From assembly GCF_950023065.1 (NCBI RefSeq), contig NC_088677.1:27797230-27861229 (forward strand): DNA of 64,000 nt, written 5' to 3'. A program made the translations under genes and the position numbers. Source of the stretch: Planococcus citri (lineage: Eukaryota > Arthropoda > Insecta > Hemiptera > Pseudococcidae). Positions within the stretch are counted from its first letter, which is position 1, and every line of letters begins with the position of its first letter. This document shows, in pieces, positions 20,556 through 34,640 of this stretch. Below the pieces are notes generated by a model. That model worked only from the letters and a program-made list of their open reading frames with translations. It had not been told where the DNA came from and ran no database searches.

Positions 20556-23029
20556 TAAGTGAACATTCAGCTATATTACAAATACAAGCGATGCTATCAT
20601 TTTTTTTCAATTTTCAATTTTATACGTCTACCAGTTTAGTTGGTCTTGGTTCTACCTATTTTCCATCAGTTGTACAAAAATCAGCTGGAAGATGTTGAAG
20701 GGTATTTCCCCAGAAGACTACATGGAAAAATGGAAAAAACCAGACAAGTTGAAAATCTTCAAAAATGAGTTTAGGGTCGAATTAAATTCACACTGAGGAG
20801 TGGAAAAATGGAGTAAATTTACATTTTCAAAAAAATCGTTTGTTTGTGGTAAAAATAGCCTTCAAAAAATAGAAGAAGGGAGCGCAGATGAAATGAGCCG
20901 AGATCAAATCTGAGGCAAAATGAAGAAAATTTCAACATCATTAACTAGGTATAATAGAATGCGAAAATCTTTCATGTCATCATAGTAAATAATCGATTTT
21001 CATCAAATTCAAGTTGTTGCAAAACACTAATTTTTCGGTTTTTTGCTTGATATTTTCCCCCGAAAATAAGCGTCATTTCGTCATTGTGGACAAGGGGGTG
21101 AAGTGGGGGAAATTTTTTTGACTTCAACATTTATACCCAACAATGTTTCATCAAAATTTCAAAAATCCTTCTCCAGCGACCTTTTCAGTGACAAGGGATG
21201 TTGGGTTCGCTGTATTCTATTAGGTACTTGAATTCATCAGCAGCTCAAGTTGGGAATTCATGATTCGCCAAAAATTTGAAACTATGCTTAGAATGTGTGT
21301 AACGATGAATCCGTCTACAATTTTTTCACTTGGGAAAATCGAAACAGATTTCCTGTTGCATACTACACTTCTCACTTCTCATAAGCGTGGCAAACGAACG
21401 CTGTGTGACTTACAATTAAACGAATTTTGCAATCATTGGGCTTTACATAGAGTACCTACTCGTATTTTCGAACCACTATATACGTTAATTTATGTCTGAA
21501 GTGAAAAGAAAATCAATTAATGAAACTTCAAACCCCCTTACAACGCGTACTTACACAACATCTACATTATATACACACACCAAATTGGCTCATTGCTTGT
21601 GCCAAATTGTGATATCAAAAGTTATTCGCGAGTACACATAATAGCAGTTAGGAAAACAGCTCGTTTCTCGCGCGCTTATTCGCTTTCATTTAAAGTAATA
21701 ACTTGCAAATAAGCTCGACGCTGGAGTCAATTAAAACCACGATGCGACGCTTGAATAATCATCAACCTACCCAGTACCCAACCAACCTGTAAAGCTACGA
21801 GTACATCAAGTCGAATATGAGTGGGTAGGTTAGGTACCACATACGCGATAAATATCTACCTACTTTGATCAATAACCCACGACACTCAAAGGGCAAAGGT
21901 TTTATTTTCTTGTAACAGCCAACAGGAAAATCAAACAGCATGATTGAGAAGTACCTACTGGCGTGTATCATTTTACACTTGAAATCGTTCATATTTATGC
22001 GCCGTATAGTCTGTGTTTGCCTATCCGATTTTTGTTTATATGTGTGGACTTCTTCCTTGGAGCAGTGTACTCGTAGTATGTTTATACTGGCCGAGTGCCG
22101 AACTAAATTACTAGAGCAAATTATCTGCAGCGATAAGTACTTCTCTGTTGTCGTCGTGTGTTCGTGCGACATGCGAATTCTCCTTCATCTACTTAATTCG
22201 ATATTGATGGGTAATTATTATACTTGACCATCGAATTGCCGAATAGGTATCGACTTTTATGTATTTTTGCCTTTTTTTATATCATTTAACGCGTGAAAAA
22301 TTTACTTGCAGGATCGTCGTGTTAACGCATCGTAAAAACCGACGTACAAATTTCGCAATACCTACGTGGTCTAATTTTAAAAGATGTGCTAGAAAAAAAT
22401 CGCCATTAATGTGTGTGTGTTTATAAAAATGTATGACTTTTACTATCGTCTATTATCGTCATTGGGTAACTGCATGGTTACGAGAATGTGCAGCTTGTTC
22501 GTACCTAGATCAAATTTGATCAGGAACATAGATCCCTTGGGAAATGTTGATTTTTGTATGAATACCTATTCCTTCAAGGAAAACGGCTGACATAGTGCTA
22601 TCAGAAGACCAGTTGCATGTCAGCATTGAGATGATATTTTCTTTCTGCATCCAGCGATCGGTGTGCGATTTTCTCTCGAAAGATTTTTTAATTTGTGAGA
22701 TGCAATAAATCGCTGAAAAAAATTCAATACGGAAAGTTGGAAAGAAATTGTATAAGCAGGGAAAAATCAAAGAATTACCTAAAAACCATGAGTTTTTATT
22801 TCTTGAATTATAAATTTTGAAAAGTTTTCGCCCTCGCTTATTTTCCTTTTCCGTTCACCGACCAAAGTTAGAGAGTAGAAAAATTGATTTCTCACATCAA
22901 AAATAATGTTTTTTACCTACCTACCTGAAATTTCCAAAAAAAAAAAAGTCTTCCCAATTCAATCATTCCAGTCGAAAACTGCCAGAATATCCCAACTTCC
23001 GCTGAAAATTCGTATCTATTAGCACTCCA
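20556..23029. other. intergenic, no gene recognised
   Basis: A block at about 21090-21165 (GGGGGTGAAGTGGGGG ... CCCAACAATGTTTCATCAAA) recurs at about 32215-32300, so part of it is a dispersed repeat. No gene is supported. Confidence 0.4.
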
Positions 23030-25725
23030 GCAGTGACCATTTTTGATAGATTTTGTACTTGTTAAATTTTGATGACTTTTGATGATTTTTGACGAATCAG
23101 TCACCAAGAAGTCACCAAAACATAGAAAGTTCATATTTTTGACTGTTTGGTGACTTCTTGGTGACAGATTCACCAAACAGTAACCATTTTGTGATCGATT
23201 ATGAATTTGGTGACTTTTGGCGAATCTGTCACCAAGCAGTGATCAATTGTGATCGATTTTGAACTTGGTGACTTTTGGTGAATCTCAGTGACTTTTGGTG
23301 ACTTTTGGTTTATCTTGATGACTTTTGCTAAATCTGTCACCAGAAAGTTGCCAAAACATAGACAATCTACTTGATGAGTTCTTGGTGACAGATTCACAAA
23401 GCAGTGACCATTTGTGATCAATTTTGAATGGGGGACTTTTGGTGAATCTGTCACCAAGAAGTTGGCAAAACAGAAAAATCATATTTGACTGTCTGGTGAC
23501 AGTGGTGACTTGTTGATGACAGATTCACCGAGCAGTGATAACTTTTGATCGACTTGAATTTGGTGACTTCAAGCAGTGACCATTTGTGATCGATTTTTTA
23601 CATGGTGAATTTTGCTGAATCTTGATGATTTTTGGCGAATCTGTCACCAGAAAGATGCCAAAACAGGATTTTTGGTGAATCTTGCTTGATGATGATGACG
23701 ATGATGACTTTTGTTGAATCTGTCACAAGAAAGTCACCAAACTAGAAAATTCATATTTGACCATCTGGAGACTTCTTGGTGGCAGATTCACCAAGGAGTG
23801 GCCATTTGTGATCGATTATGAATTTGATGACTTTTGGTGAATCTTGGTGACTTTTGGTGAATCTGTCACCAAGACGTCACCAAAACATAAAATTTATATT
23901 TGACTGTCTGGTGACTTCTTGGTGATAGATTCATCAAGCAGTGACCATTTGCGATTGATTTTAACTTGGTGGCTTTTTGCTGAATCTTGATGATTTTTGG
24001 TGAATCTGTCACCAAGAAGTTACCAAAACAGAAAAATCATAGTTGACCGTCTGGTGACTTGTTAATGACTGATTCACCAAGTTTAGTAGTGATCACTATT
24101 GATCGACTATGAACTTGTTGACTTCTTACTGACAGATTTACCAACAGTCACCAAAGCATAGAAAATTCACATTTGACCATCTAGTGACTTCTTGGTGACA
24201 GATTCACCAAGCACTCCTAGCAGTGACCGTGCACTTGTGATCAATTATGAATTTGATGCCTTCTGGTGAATCTGTCTCCAAGAAGTAACCAAAACATAAA
24301 ATTCATATTTGACTGTCTGGTGACTTCTTGGTGACAGATTCACCAAGCAGTGACCATTTGTGATTGATTTTAACTTGGTGACTTCAGCTGAATCTTGATG
24401 ACTTTTGGTGAATCTGTCACCCAGAAGTTAGCAAAACAGAACAATCATATTTGACTGTCTGGTGACAGTGGTGACTTGTTGATGACATGATTCACCAAGC
24501 AATGATAACTTTTGATTGACTTTGAACTTGGTGACTTCAAGCAGTGTCCATTAGTGATCGATTTTTAACTTGGTGACTTTTGCTGAATCTTGATGATTTT
24601 TGGTGAATCGGTCACCAAGAAGTCACCAAAACATAAAATGATAAAATTCATATTTGACTGTCAAGTGACTTCTTGGTGACAGATTCACCATGCGGTGACC
24701 ATTTGTGATTGATTTCAACTTGGTGACTTGTGCTGAATCTTGATGGTTTTTGATGAATCTATCACCAAGAAGTTACCAAAAAAGAAAAATTATATTTGAC
24801 CGTCTGATGACTTGTTGATGACCGATTCACCAAGTAGTGATCACTTTTGATCGACTATGAGCTTGGTGACTTCTTGGTGACAGATTCACAAAGCAGTGAT
24901 CATTTGTGATTGATTTCCAACTTGGTGACTTTTGGTGAATCTGTCTCCAAGAAGTAACCAAAACATAAAATTCATATTTGACGGTCTGGTGACTTCTTGG
25001 TGACAGATTCACCAAGCAGTGACCATTTGTGATTGATTTTAAGTTTTAACTTGGTGACTTTTGCTGAATCTTGATGATTTTTGGTGAATCTGTCACCAAG
25101 AAGGTACCAAAACAGAAAAATCATATGTATTTGACCGTCTGGTGACTTGTTGATGACCGATTCAACAAGTAGTGATCACTTTTGAACGACTATGAACTTG
25201 TTGACTTCTTAGTGACAAATTCACCAACAGTCACCAAAATACAGAAAATTCACATTTAACCGTCTAGTGACTTCTTGGTGACAGATTCACAAAGCAGTGA
25301 CCATTTGTGATTGATTTTCAACTTGGTGACTTTTGGCGAATCTGTCTCCAAGAAGTAACCAAATCATAAAACTCATATTTGACGGTCTGGTGACTTCTTC
25401 GTGACAGATTCATCAAGCAGGGACCATTTGTGATCGATTTTGAACTTGGTGAGTTTTGGTGAATCTGTCACCAGAAATTCACCAAAACATAGAAAATTCA
25501 TATTCGACCATAGCTGGTGACTTCTCGGTGAATGATTCACCCAGCACTGACCATGTGAAATCGATTTCATTTTTTGGTGAACCTGCCAGTAAAAAGTCAC
25601 CAAACCATTGGAAAATCAAGTTTGACTATCTGGTGATTTTTGGGTGACAGATTATTGACAGATTCACCAAGCAGTGGCCAATTGTAATCGATTTTGTACT
25701 GGTGACTTTTTTGGTGTTTTAAAAT
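23030..25725. repeat. 2.7-kb dyad-rich complex satellite
   Basis: A long array of phrases in fixed order: GGTGACTTCTTGGTGACAG, ATTCACCAAGCAGTGACCAT, TTGTGATCGATTTTGAACTT, GGTGACTTTTGGTGAATCTG, TCACCAAGAAGTCACCAAAA, CATATTTGACTGTCTGGTGA. One cycle is about 170-190 bp, with higher-order variants containing extra half-units. Because TTGGTGAC and GTCACCAA alternate, each cycle is partly self-complementary. Copies differ by substitutions and small indels. No coding role: open frames in it are short and differ between copies. Confidence 0.9.
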
Positions 25726-25911
25726 CTGTATCTATGGAAACTTCCTCAATTGTGGGATGTCAACATTTTGAGTGTAAGATCTTGTTTTTGAGTATGGGAG
25801 TCTACAATTGAAAAGGGGAAAATCAATGAACAATGAGATTCTATTCAAAACGAAATCGAATGGAGTAAAATGATAAAACTAAGAAAAAACTCCATTTAAT
25901 TCAGAAATGAG

Positions 25912-26162
25912 GAGCTCATTGCAAAAATAGCCCTTGTCACTTCGAAAAAAAATTGGGGAGGTTCTTTTCTCCACTGCGTTGTATGGATGCATCAGTATGA
26001 TAGTCCTCTGAAAGTTTTTCTAAGAGTAACAGGAATTACTCAAGTTGATGAAAAAAATCACTTTGAATACACTATACCAATTCATCAGGACTTCACAGTG
26101 GGTTTTTGTCTCGCTTGTTTTTTATTTTCATTTTGGACAAGGGCTATTTTTGCAATGAGCTC
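25912..26162. mobile_element. 251-bp MITE with perfect 27-bp TIRs
   Basis: GAGCTCATTGCAAAAATAGC plus CCTTGTC at 25912-25938 is exactly inverted at 26136-26162. The interior is unrelated unique sequence. No unambiguous target duplication was found. No protein is encoded. Confidence 0.75.
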
Positions 26163-27337
26163 TTCAAATGCAATACACCATCAAAAGTCCCCCTCCCATT
26201 CCCATCGCTTTTGAATTTCAATCAAGAACTAAACTTTTACTGCACTTATGGAATTTGTGTCTTGGTCAACGTATAATAAATTCAACGAGGTGCTAAAAAA
26301 ATTGCATTCATCTTCATCATATGATTAGATAATATCGTACCACGTTAATGTTTTAATAACAGTGGAAGACGTAACGTTGCCTACTTTTGATTCTTTTGCA
26401 CATGCACACTAAATACGCTGCCAAAATATGTTGGCCGAAATCATTATATTCGAGTACATAAACAGTGCTCATTATGAATTGTTTCATTGTACGAGTATAT
26501 TATAACACTATAGATAATAAAGTATAGGTACGAGAATGTGTGAGTTTTGCTCTATTACGCACCTTCAGCACTCAAAGGACTTAATTTAATTATGATTAAT
26601 TTTGCAAAAAATGGTTCGCGAGTGTCCAAAAAAAAAAAACTCATATGGGCGATTATCGTAGGCGTTTCGATTCCTATAGCGTTAATTTTTTGTTTCTTTC
26701 ACAACATATAAACGAGTTTATTATATTATTATTTTGTGGAATAACGCGATATCGAGATTATTTTGGCTTTGGTGGTATTTGTTTGCGGATGTACATGTTG
26801 ACAGCGTTAGAGTTTTACGCGCCTATCGCCGAAATTTGCCGCATATTGTGTTTAGATAATAATAAAATTTCGAAGCAGCTAAAGCAAAGTAGGCTTATCA
26901 ATTTTGTCGAACGAAGTCGTTGCTCGCGTAATGTTTTCAATTTGTTTACGGTCGGTCGCGAGCTTTTTTGAACGTTGGCCAATAAAGGTTATAGGTACTA
27001 CTATAGTATACGACGAATACTGTATACTCATGTGTTGAGTAAATTCTTTCCGTACACTTTCGAGTCCAAGTTTACGACAAGACGAGTAGGTACACGTTAT
27101 ACGTTACATGTGTGTATTTTGTCACTTGCTAGATGGCCGCGCAAATAGTATCTCAGAGTGTGTGTAAGAATTATTATATTTTCTCTCGAATATATCTATT
27201 CGAACTATAAGATGGTATTCGATTCGATGATGCTGGCGAATTTTATACAAGTTGTTGATTTAGGACGCTGGAATTTATTCATTTACATGATTTTGTTCGG
27301 TTTTGTTGACATTGTATAGCTATTTTGTTGTTGGAAA
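26163..27337. other. intergenic, possible promoter side of the exon at 27338
   Basis: Composition rises slightly in CpG after 26650 but no gene family is recognisable. Open frames here are not supported by any known protein. Confidence 0.3.
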
Positions 27338-27418
27338 ATGTCGGGTCTGGGTTCGCGGGCTGCCCACCCCCCACCCCCGCCATTGTCCGCGTCTTTTTGC
27401 GGATTCGTTTCGCCTCAG
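27338..27418 (+). CDS. possible first coding exon, 27 codons
   Basis: An ATG in a locally GC-rich patch opens a frame with a Pro run (MSGLGSRAAHPPPPP) and reaches a good donor, CCTCAG/GTATTT, in phase 0 after 27 codons. The next exon is not identifiable in the following 4 kb. This would fit the first exon of a long-intron gene on the plus strand. Function unknown; it could also be chance. Confidence 0.3.
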
Positions 27419-30400
27419 GTATTTATCAATTTTATGCTTTGTGTACTTTTTCAAGTAAATGGTAAAATGAACGGTTTTTCTAACCGAATTACGATGTTTC
27501 GATTCAGGGTGAAATTTCGAAATTTGTGCAACGTGATTTAATGCGCAATTTTATCAGTTCGACTGAACGTACCTAACGTTATAGTGAGTTTTGAAGCTGT
27601 AAGAAACATAAGTTTATTCGTTATGTACCTTTTTTTAGCTTAATGATGAAGTGTAGCAAAATTTTAAATTGTTGAAATGTGTTGATTGAAATATGTTACG
27701 AGGAGAATTTCGTCTCTAGACTCTAAGTGTCCGAAGGGGAATTCTACCGATGTAAATGATATTACCTATTTTGTTTTTGATATTCGATATTTATTTGGTG
27801 ACCACAATATTTCTGCACATTAATCAAATTACGAAGAAATCCTCTAATTTCAGCCGAATTTACGCAGATTGAGTAACCCTTTCAACACCAAAATATAGTC
27901 AATATTAGAGAAAAAAAATTGGCAAAACGAAAGGAAAATGAAGGATAGATATAGAGTACGTCTGCAGTTTGTAACTTTCTCTTTTCTTTTTCACCTTCAC
28001 CTATCATCAACTGAAAAAATAAAAGGGATAGTGTAGTTTCTATTCGACTGAAATAGTTCATTAATTTTTAATAAGCGAAGGTTTCCTTCGTTTTTGTTTT
28101 CTATTATAAAGGTAGGCATATGGGACTTGATACTATTAATGTTCGATAACCTCGAGGAAATATATTTGGCAATTATCGATAATTTTTCCCCATATGTTAT
28201 AACCTCAGCCTTCAATTTATACCTACGAATGACAATCTATAGTCACGAAAGTTCGAATTTATACATGACAATCCTTTCTTTTTTTTCGAGGCTTTGCAAT
28301 TTTATTAGGTATAAATTGAGCTACCTACTGGACGAGTAGGTAATAATGAAAAGGTTTTCAAGGCTTCGCTCCTACTGGATTCAGGGTCAAATTGTGATGG
28401 AAGTCGAGGGGATGCGTGTGTTTACACACGGTGCAATCATGATGACCCGAAGTAGGTAGTTAATTTGTGGAAAGTGAAACCGAATTCGATTTTACGGTGA
28501 AAAAGCAGGAAAACGAATTTGAGAATTTTTCGTTTGTAAATAATTACTTTCTTGTAGGTCCTAAACTTTCTTTTATCAATTTTTCGTGATTTTTTAATCA
28601 AATTTTGAACAAAAATATGGAAAAATTAGGATTCCACTTTTTTTTTGTTTTAATCTGGAATTTTTAAAACATTGTTGGAGACAACAGAACGGCTTGAAGC
28701 CACCTCCAATCCACTTAACTATGTACCTATGTCAAAAATGTAGATTCAAATTGAATTTTAGCTTTTCAATTGGGGAAATGGGTATTATATTGGCACGACA
28801 GAAAAGAAAAAGTGAATAGAACGACAGGACATTGAACAACAAATTGTATGTTATAATGATTTTATGTAAATACTGTAAATATACATAAGTAAATTCGAGT
28901 TTTATTTATTATGTATCAACATTTAATGTGTATGTATATTATAGTGAGTTAGTTGAACTACACCCCTTCTTAGCTATCTAAGTATTGACAATTATTCCCC
29001 GCCTAAGGGATAATTCTAATCTTCACCCCCTTGGAATAAAGATTTACATTTTTTCGCAACATTTTTTTTTATAAGCGACAAACATTTTTTACTGAGCAAC
29101 TTATGGCAATTTTACGTCAAAAATCGAGACTTTTCAACTGCGAAAAAGCTAGAATTTTCAGCAATAGGAAAGCATTTTGCACAATTTTTGGGAAGAAATA
29201 AAACTTTCTACTTTCTAGAATTTTTAGTAGATAAAAAACTGAGAATTTCTACAATTTTTAGCAAAAAGCAAGACTGTCTATTTTTGGGAAAAAATACGAT
29301 TTTTTGGCAATTATTGGCCAAAAAGATGGTACTTTTTTGCAATCTTCGTTCAACATGGGAGAAATTTTTTTCATTGACATTTTTTTTTAGGTAAAAAAAG
29401 GTATTTTTGGGTAATTTTTAGGAGGGGGAATGGATACTTCTTTAGCTCTTGGATTTTTTTTGCTAAAAAGTAACCATCAAGTTTTCAAAAATTCCAATCC
29501 TATCCCTCTTGCAATACATTTTCGTCTTTCGATTTTCAACTCATCGCACAACATCCTTTGAAAATACCGTTAAAAAAACACACCCTTATCGATAGCTTCA
29601 TCTCGTAAATTACCATTTCATCTTTTATCGAATCATGTAACCTTAACTGACAACTATATAAAGAAAATAACGTCCCATCATTAATCTCCCGGGCACAGCT
29701 CCGCTATTCTTTGCTTGACCTAAGAAAGACGAGAGAGAGTCGCACGTTCGATTATTTCATCTCGTCGATAATTAGAGAAAAGACGATATTTATACGAGTA
29801 TGTGGCATAGAAAAATACTCGACTACGGCCGTTCAGCTATAAAAGATTCCATCGGTATAGGTAAGAAAAAATACGAGTAATTCAATATTTTCCAAGTAGC
29901 CATCTTTATAAATATACCTACCTATACGTACCTACGAAGCAAACTAGCGTAAAAATACTTCAAGTCCACGATTTGAAAACTCGTCCAGAAAAAAAAGAGA
30001 GAACACGAAAATACCCATAAAAATCTGTTATAACTCAAGGATATACCTGTCCGAAATATTTTTACAGTTGACGAAACAAAAAATTTCTAAAATTGTAGTG
30101 AAACGTATGAAAGGGGTAAAAAAAGACGTACGACGAGGCTGCTGGTCCTGGTCCACAAGATGAAACGTAAAGTAGGCTAATCTTTTTACTGAGAATACTG
30201 ATGCGGATGCCTAATACCAGTAGGTATACTAAGTATATCCTTCTTTTCGCCATTACATCAGTTTGTGGAACAGAGTAGTTCATCTTTTACGTCTTATTGG
30301 ACGTATTGGTTAGGGTAGAAAATACATTTTCGACGACAATCAATCATGCTCGCGGTCAAGTGTACAATGTACCATGTTGAATAAGAAATAAGATTCCTAT

Positions 30401-31589
30401 AGAAAAATCCTATCGAGTTGTGTACTTGGCTCATGATTGTTAAATGTATGACATATAGGGTCGTTGTCGCTATAGAAACTGCCGAGGTGAATCTGTAAGT
30501 TAGGTTAGTTATGTAGGTAGTATAGGTACGAGTAAAAGGACGACGAAATTTTATAAAAAATAGACCAACGCTTTGATTTAAATAAAATTTATCACATAAG
30601 GGTACGTTTTTCTACGACGTTTCAACCTCTAGATTTACACACACACATGTTACATCCCAGCGGTACGGTGGTTGGAAAATACACCTTTGGGAAATACCTG
30701 CGCTCTCTTATAGAGTATGTACGAGTATTTCATTAACATTCGAAAAATTTTCAAGAAATTTTACATTTCTCGCTTTTCGATTATATACCTACCCACGTGA
30801 ATGTAAGAAAATACACGCATAAAACCATCAGAATGGTAGTCTGCGGCAACAATGGTCCTGAAATTTATTTCACACATCAAATCGGTCTGAAACACGATCG
30901 AAGTTGTTGCGTTTCTTGAGTGAATTTGAATAATTCTGTTTTCTTTAACAAAATTTCATTCATGAATCATGAGCATCTCTTTGAAAAGCTGTGACAAATT
31001 TTTTTCTCTGTGAATTGTTGGTGACCAGACGTGACAAGGCAAAATATGTGGGCAATAAAATGCAAATCGACTGCAGCAGAGAATTTTATTAATCTCGTCA
31101 TCAATCTATCAAATTTTGGAAAATACATTTTAAAAAACCGGTAATTAGTAAGTAATTTTTTCAATGAAGATGATATTGATGATGTGGAGATGACTTTGCA
31201 AATGACTTGTACATATAAACCATCCACCCTTCTCTTCTCTTAATCGCAATAAAAAAATTTCATTTTTTTCTAACGCCTCTACCCTCTATCAACAGGGTGC
31301 GATTTCATTTTCAGACCACGACAAAAAAAGGGCGTCAGCACGACAAGCGTAAGGCACTTTCACGATGGAAAAGTTATTTCCACGACTAAATTGTGAATTT
31401 CCGAGAGTAATTAAAGAGCTTACCCAGACAGAAACGTGTTCAAATGACAAAATAATGTATGGTATCAAATGACTAATTGAAAAACTCACAATATTTCATT
31501 AGGTGCCATACTTAAAACTGTCATATAAGGCCACACATGACAAATTTTTTCGGTCAAAATGTCAAAAAGAGACATTTTACCGACAAAAA
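27419..31589. other. no gene recognised; degenerate repeat at 29050-29410
   Basis: Would be intron or intergenic DNA. The block 29050-29410 is a degenerate TTTTTGGCAAAAA-type repeat related to those near 19.5 and 39.5 kb. The rest has only microsatellite-like GTAGGTA runs. Confidence 0.35.
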
Positions 31590-32720
31590 TGAGCGTTTAA
31601 AAAAAATTGGGCAACATCCTCCCCCAATGTGACCCTCAGGAGGGTCCAATTGCAAATCTTACTTCATATTCGTGTTCAGCAAGTTCGATTCATATGATAA
31701 CCATACCCATATTGCCAATCTTCTTTTGCCCCAAAATTGGGGGAGGGGGTGCCTATGGCCCCAAAATTGGGGTTTCAAGAAATTGGTTAGTTTTCTATAG
31801 TTTTTAGAGGCCTGCATGCAAAATTTTAGAATTATATCACTGGTAGTATAGCTTTTTATAGTGACGCTGTGACACAAAAAATACCATTTTGAGTGTTTTT
31901 CGAGTTTTTGAAGATGACCCACCTGGAGAAAAAAATTTGAAAAGAATACCAATAATAGTATTCATGCAGATACTTATATTTTTGAAAGAAAAAAAATTGT
32001 GTACCAGAATTAGGTTCAGAGATATGGCGGTTTCAAATTTTCTTTTGCCAATAAATATCTCCCCCCTGGGAGGCCAACAATTTTTGAAAAAATTCAGGTT
32101 GCTAGACTCATGTCTCCTCTACATATTTTGGGCGAATTCAAAATTTTTCATTTAAAACTCGTTGAAGTATGATCCCCCCCCCCCCCCCGAAAAAAGTGTT
32201 TTTTTGCCCTTATATGGGGAAGGGGGTGGAGTGGGGAATTCTTTGGCACGAACCTTTTTTTTAGAGGTACCCAACAATGTTTCATCAAAATTTCAAAAAT
32301 CTGAGGACAGGAACATTTCACCTATTTTACCAGGGAATATCCAAATTTATGTCAATATTAACCAAACAGATGTACTTGGTCCAGTAACTTTAGTAAAAAA
32401 ATAGGGGCTATAGTGAATCACTAGGTGGCAAGCTGATTTTAGGTATACTGGTCCATTTTGATGTCCTGAAAACGAATCCGAGGAGTCCCCTACTGTGCCA
32501 GGTGAGCTTTCCCCCAAATTGTGGATCTTAGCCCCCCAAAATCGGTTTTTGGCCAATATATCGAAAAATATCGACTCTAGCGCAAAAATGATTGAAGAAT
32601 GTTGTTCTACGTCAAATTTCCGATCTATTGATATATAAACTGTCTTCCCCCCAAGGGGGTGGGGCTAGAACCATTCAAATGTGAGGGGTTTTCTAAAAAA
32701 ACACAAAAAAGCTATCAGTG
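31590..32720. repeat. patchwork of dispersed repeat fragments
   Basis: Contains a CATATTCGTGTTCAGC motif at about 31667-31682 (shared with 34.35 kb and 59.7-60.3 kb), CCCCAAAATTGGGG phrases, a run of C at about 32166-32188, and the CCCAACAATGTTTCATCAAA block (about 32269) shared with 21.1 kb. No gene. Confidence 0.5.
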
Positions 32721-33167
32721 CATAAGAGAGGTGAAATGGCCACCGAGAGCGTTTGAGTTTGTTGAGAGAAGATAGGTGGGAACTTTGTCCTCCTGAGAGG
32801 ATTTGGTTCCCTAAGTACCTGTCCTGGGTATGCTTGGCTAATTAATACCCTTCTCATCCCTCATACAGATTGTGTGTATGTCACTATTCGTGCGACCAAC
32901 AAGATGAAAGATCGAGCTTCTCTTAATGAACATACATTTACACACTACTAATAGGGAATACCTAGAGCTATAATTACACACGCGTCCGTGCAGTTCTGCT
33001 CAAAAGGCTTGTTGTCATAACATCCGACTAGAGGAGCGATTACTCTGAGCGACCTGAGACAACTGTGAAGCGGACACGGCATCGGCAGGCTGTTTTGGTC
33101 CTCCGCATCTCACAGAACTAATCCGCTAGATAGCACTGCACCAGGAGTGTTACCAACGACCGAGGGC

Positions 33168-33975
33168 ATATCGCACCTCGGAAGCAGGGAGCAATAAGGT
33201 CACATCTCAAAAAAAATTGATTTTGATGTTTTTGCATTTTTGGGGTTTGTATGACTCCCCTCAACCAAAAATTACACGTTGAGTTGGGTACATTATGTGG
33301 ATCTTGTAAAAAACGCAAATGGCCTAACTCAAAATCTCAACAACATTGCAAGTTGTTTGGAGTTATAAGGGTACATCTCAAAAAACTCCACCTTTCTTGA
33401 GCAAATTTTGTACGTACAAAGTGTTAACAAATAGTTTTGATTGTTTTGAATCTTTGTCAGTTAGAAATAGTTACAAGGAGTGCATTTTTTATTGGTTTGT
33501 ACCAAATGGAAATTTTTTTTTAAATTGATCACTTTTCAGAAAAATGAATTTGCACATATCATGAAATTTTAGTTTTTTGAGAAAAACTCAAAAACTAAGC
33601 ACTCTAGAAAAAAACTAACGACATTATGTCGATTGGAAATTTAATTCTCTACAACTTCGGTATCATGCAATTTTTTTTGGACGCTTCCTTTCGCCTCCAC
33701 ATCAACTTTAATGAAAGGTTATAACTCAAAATGTTTTCCAAACATTGAAATATTTCCTCTTTAAGATTTTATTTTTCAAAGTGTTCTTATGCTAAATGAA
33801 GGTAGGATACCAGATCTTTAAAATGAGGTGCTATTCATTCCTCACAATTAATTATAAGTTGATAAAAATAATGAATCAAGTTTTTAAAAAAAAGGAAATT
33901 ACTCTCCTGTAAAATTTCACTTTTTTGAGATGTGACCTTATTACTCCCGAGGTGCGATATATTCCCTGCTATAAC
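33168..33975. mobile_element. TIR element of about 0.8 kb
   Basis: GCAATAAGGTCACATCTCAA at the left (about 33189) pairs with TTGAGATGTGACCTTATTAC at the right (about 33925), and the flanking ATATCGCACCTCGG blocks pair as well with a small indel. An internal partial copy (GTACATCTCAAAAAA) lies near 33370. No transposase; MITE-like. Confidence 0.65.
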
Positions 33976-34062
33976 AAGTACTTTGGGTCCTCATCTACCC
34001 TCTACAAGTTGATATTAGCATGGAAGGTGGGTCCCATCGAGAAACTTCCGCGTGAAAAATTT

Positions 34063-34635
34063 CAGATCGGCACCACCTCCCCTTTTTGGGGAACCCCCCT
34101 TTTCTGTAATTTCAATACCAATTTTCTCAGCCCCATTTCAACCGATTTTGAAAATTTTTCAGTATGTTATGTATATTCATAGTAGGTATCCCCACAAAAA
34201 TTTTCAACCCCCTCCCCTCATATTTACCCCTCAAAATGGTGTGAAAATGTGTCTTGGGGAGGGTTGGGAGTAAAATGGAAATTTCCGGGAAAATAACTAA
34301 GTACCTATTAATGAGTGGGGTGTCGTTTTCTTATGATTCGATACCGCTGAGCACGAATATGACGTCAGATTTTTTGCTACACTCATCTAGCCCTCTCCAC
34401 AGCACATAGCCCCCTCAATTTATACTATTGTTAAAAATAATGAAATAAGTTGAAAAACGCTATTTTGAGGAGTAAATACGAGGGGAGAGGGTTGGAAATT
34501 TTTGTGGGGATACCTACTATGAATATACATAACATACTGAAAAATTTTCAAAATCGGTTGAAATGGGGCTGAGAAAATTGGTATTTAAATTACAGAAAAG
34601 GGGGTTCCCCAAAAAGGGGAGGTGGTGCCGATCTG
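34063..34635. mobile_element. palindromic element, ~175-bp arms
   Basis: Arms 34063-34237 and 34462-34635 are inverted copies at about 95 percent identity by eye (from CAGATCGGCACCACC to CCTCAAAAT). The loop of 224 bases contains GAGCACGAATATGACGTCAG, the motif shared with the 59-60 kb hairpin. No protein is encoded. Confidence 0.85.
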
Positions 34636-34640
34636 ATCCA

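Noticed and set aside
21795..22227. Open frames of 95 and 125 codons on opposite strands
   Set aside because: They overlap each other, start without context and match nothing I recognise.
23030..25725. Regular repeats that could suggest a CRISPR array
   Set aside because: No constant repeat with unique spacers; the whole cycle is repeated and diverged, there are no cas genes, and the context is a eukaryotic genome.
26645..26971. 108-codon open frame as a gene
   Set aside because: No recognisable domain, no neighbouring exons, and composition like the surrounding DNA.
32940..33167. GC-richer patch that might be part of an RNA gene or LINE tail
   Set aside because: No rRNA, tRNA or reverse transcriptase segment could be recognised.
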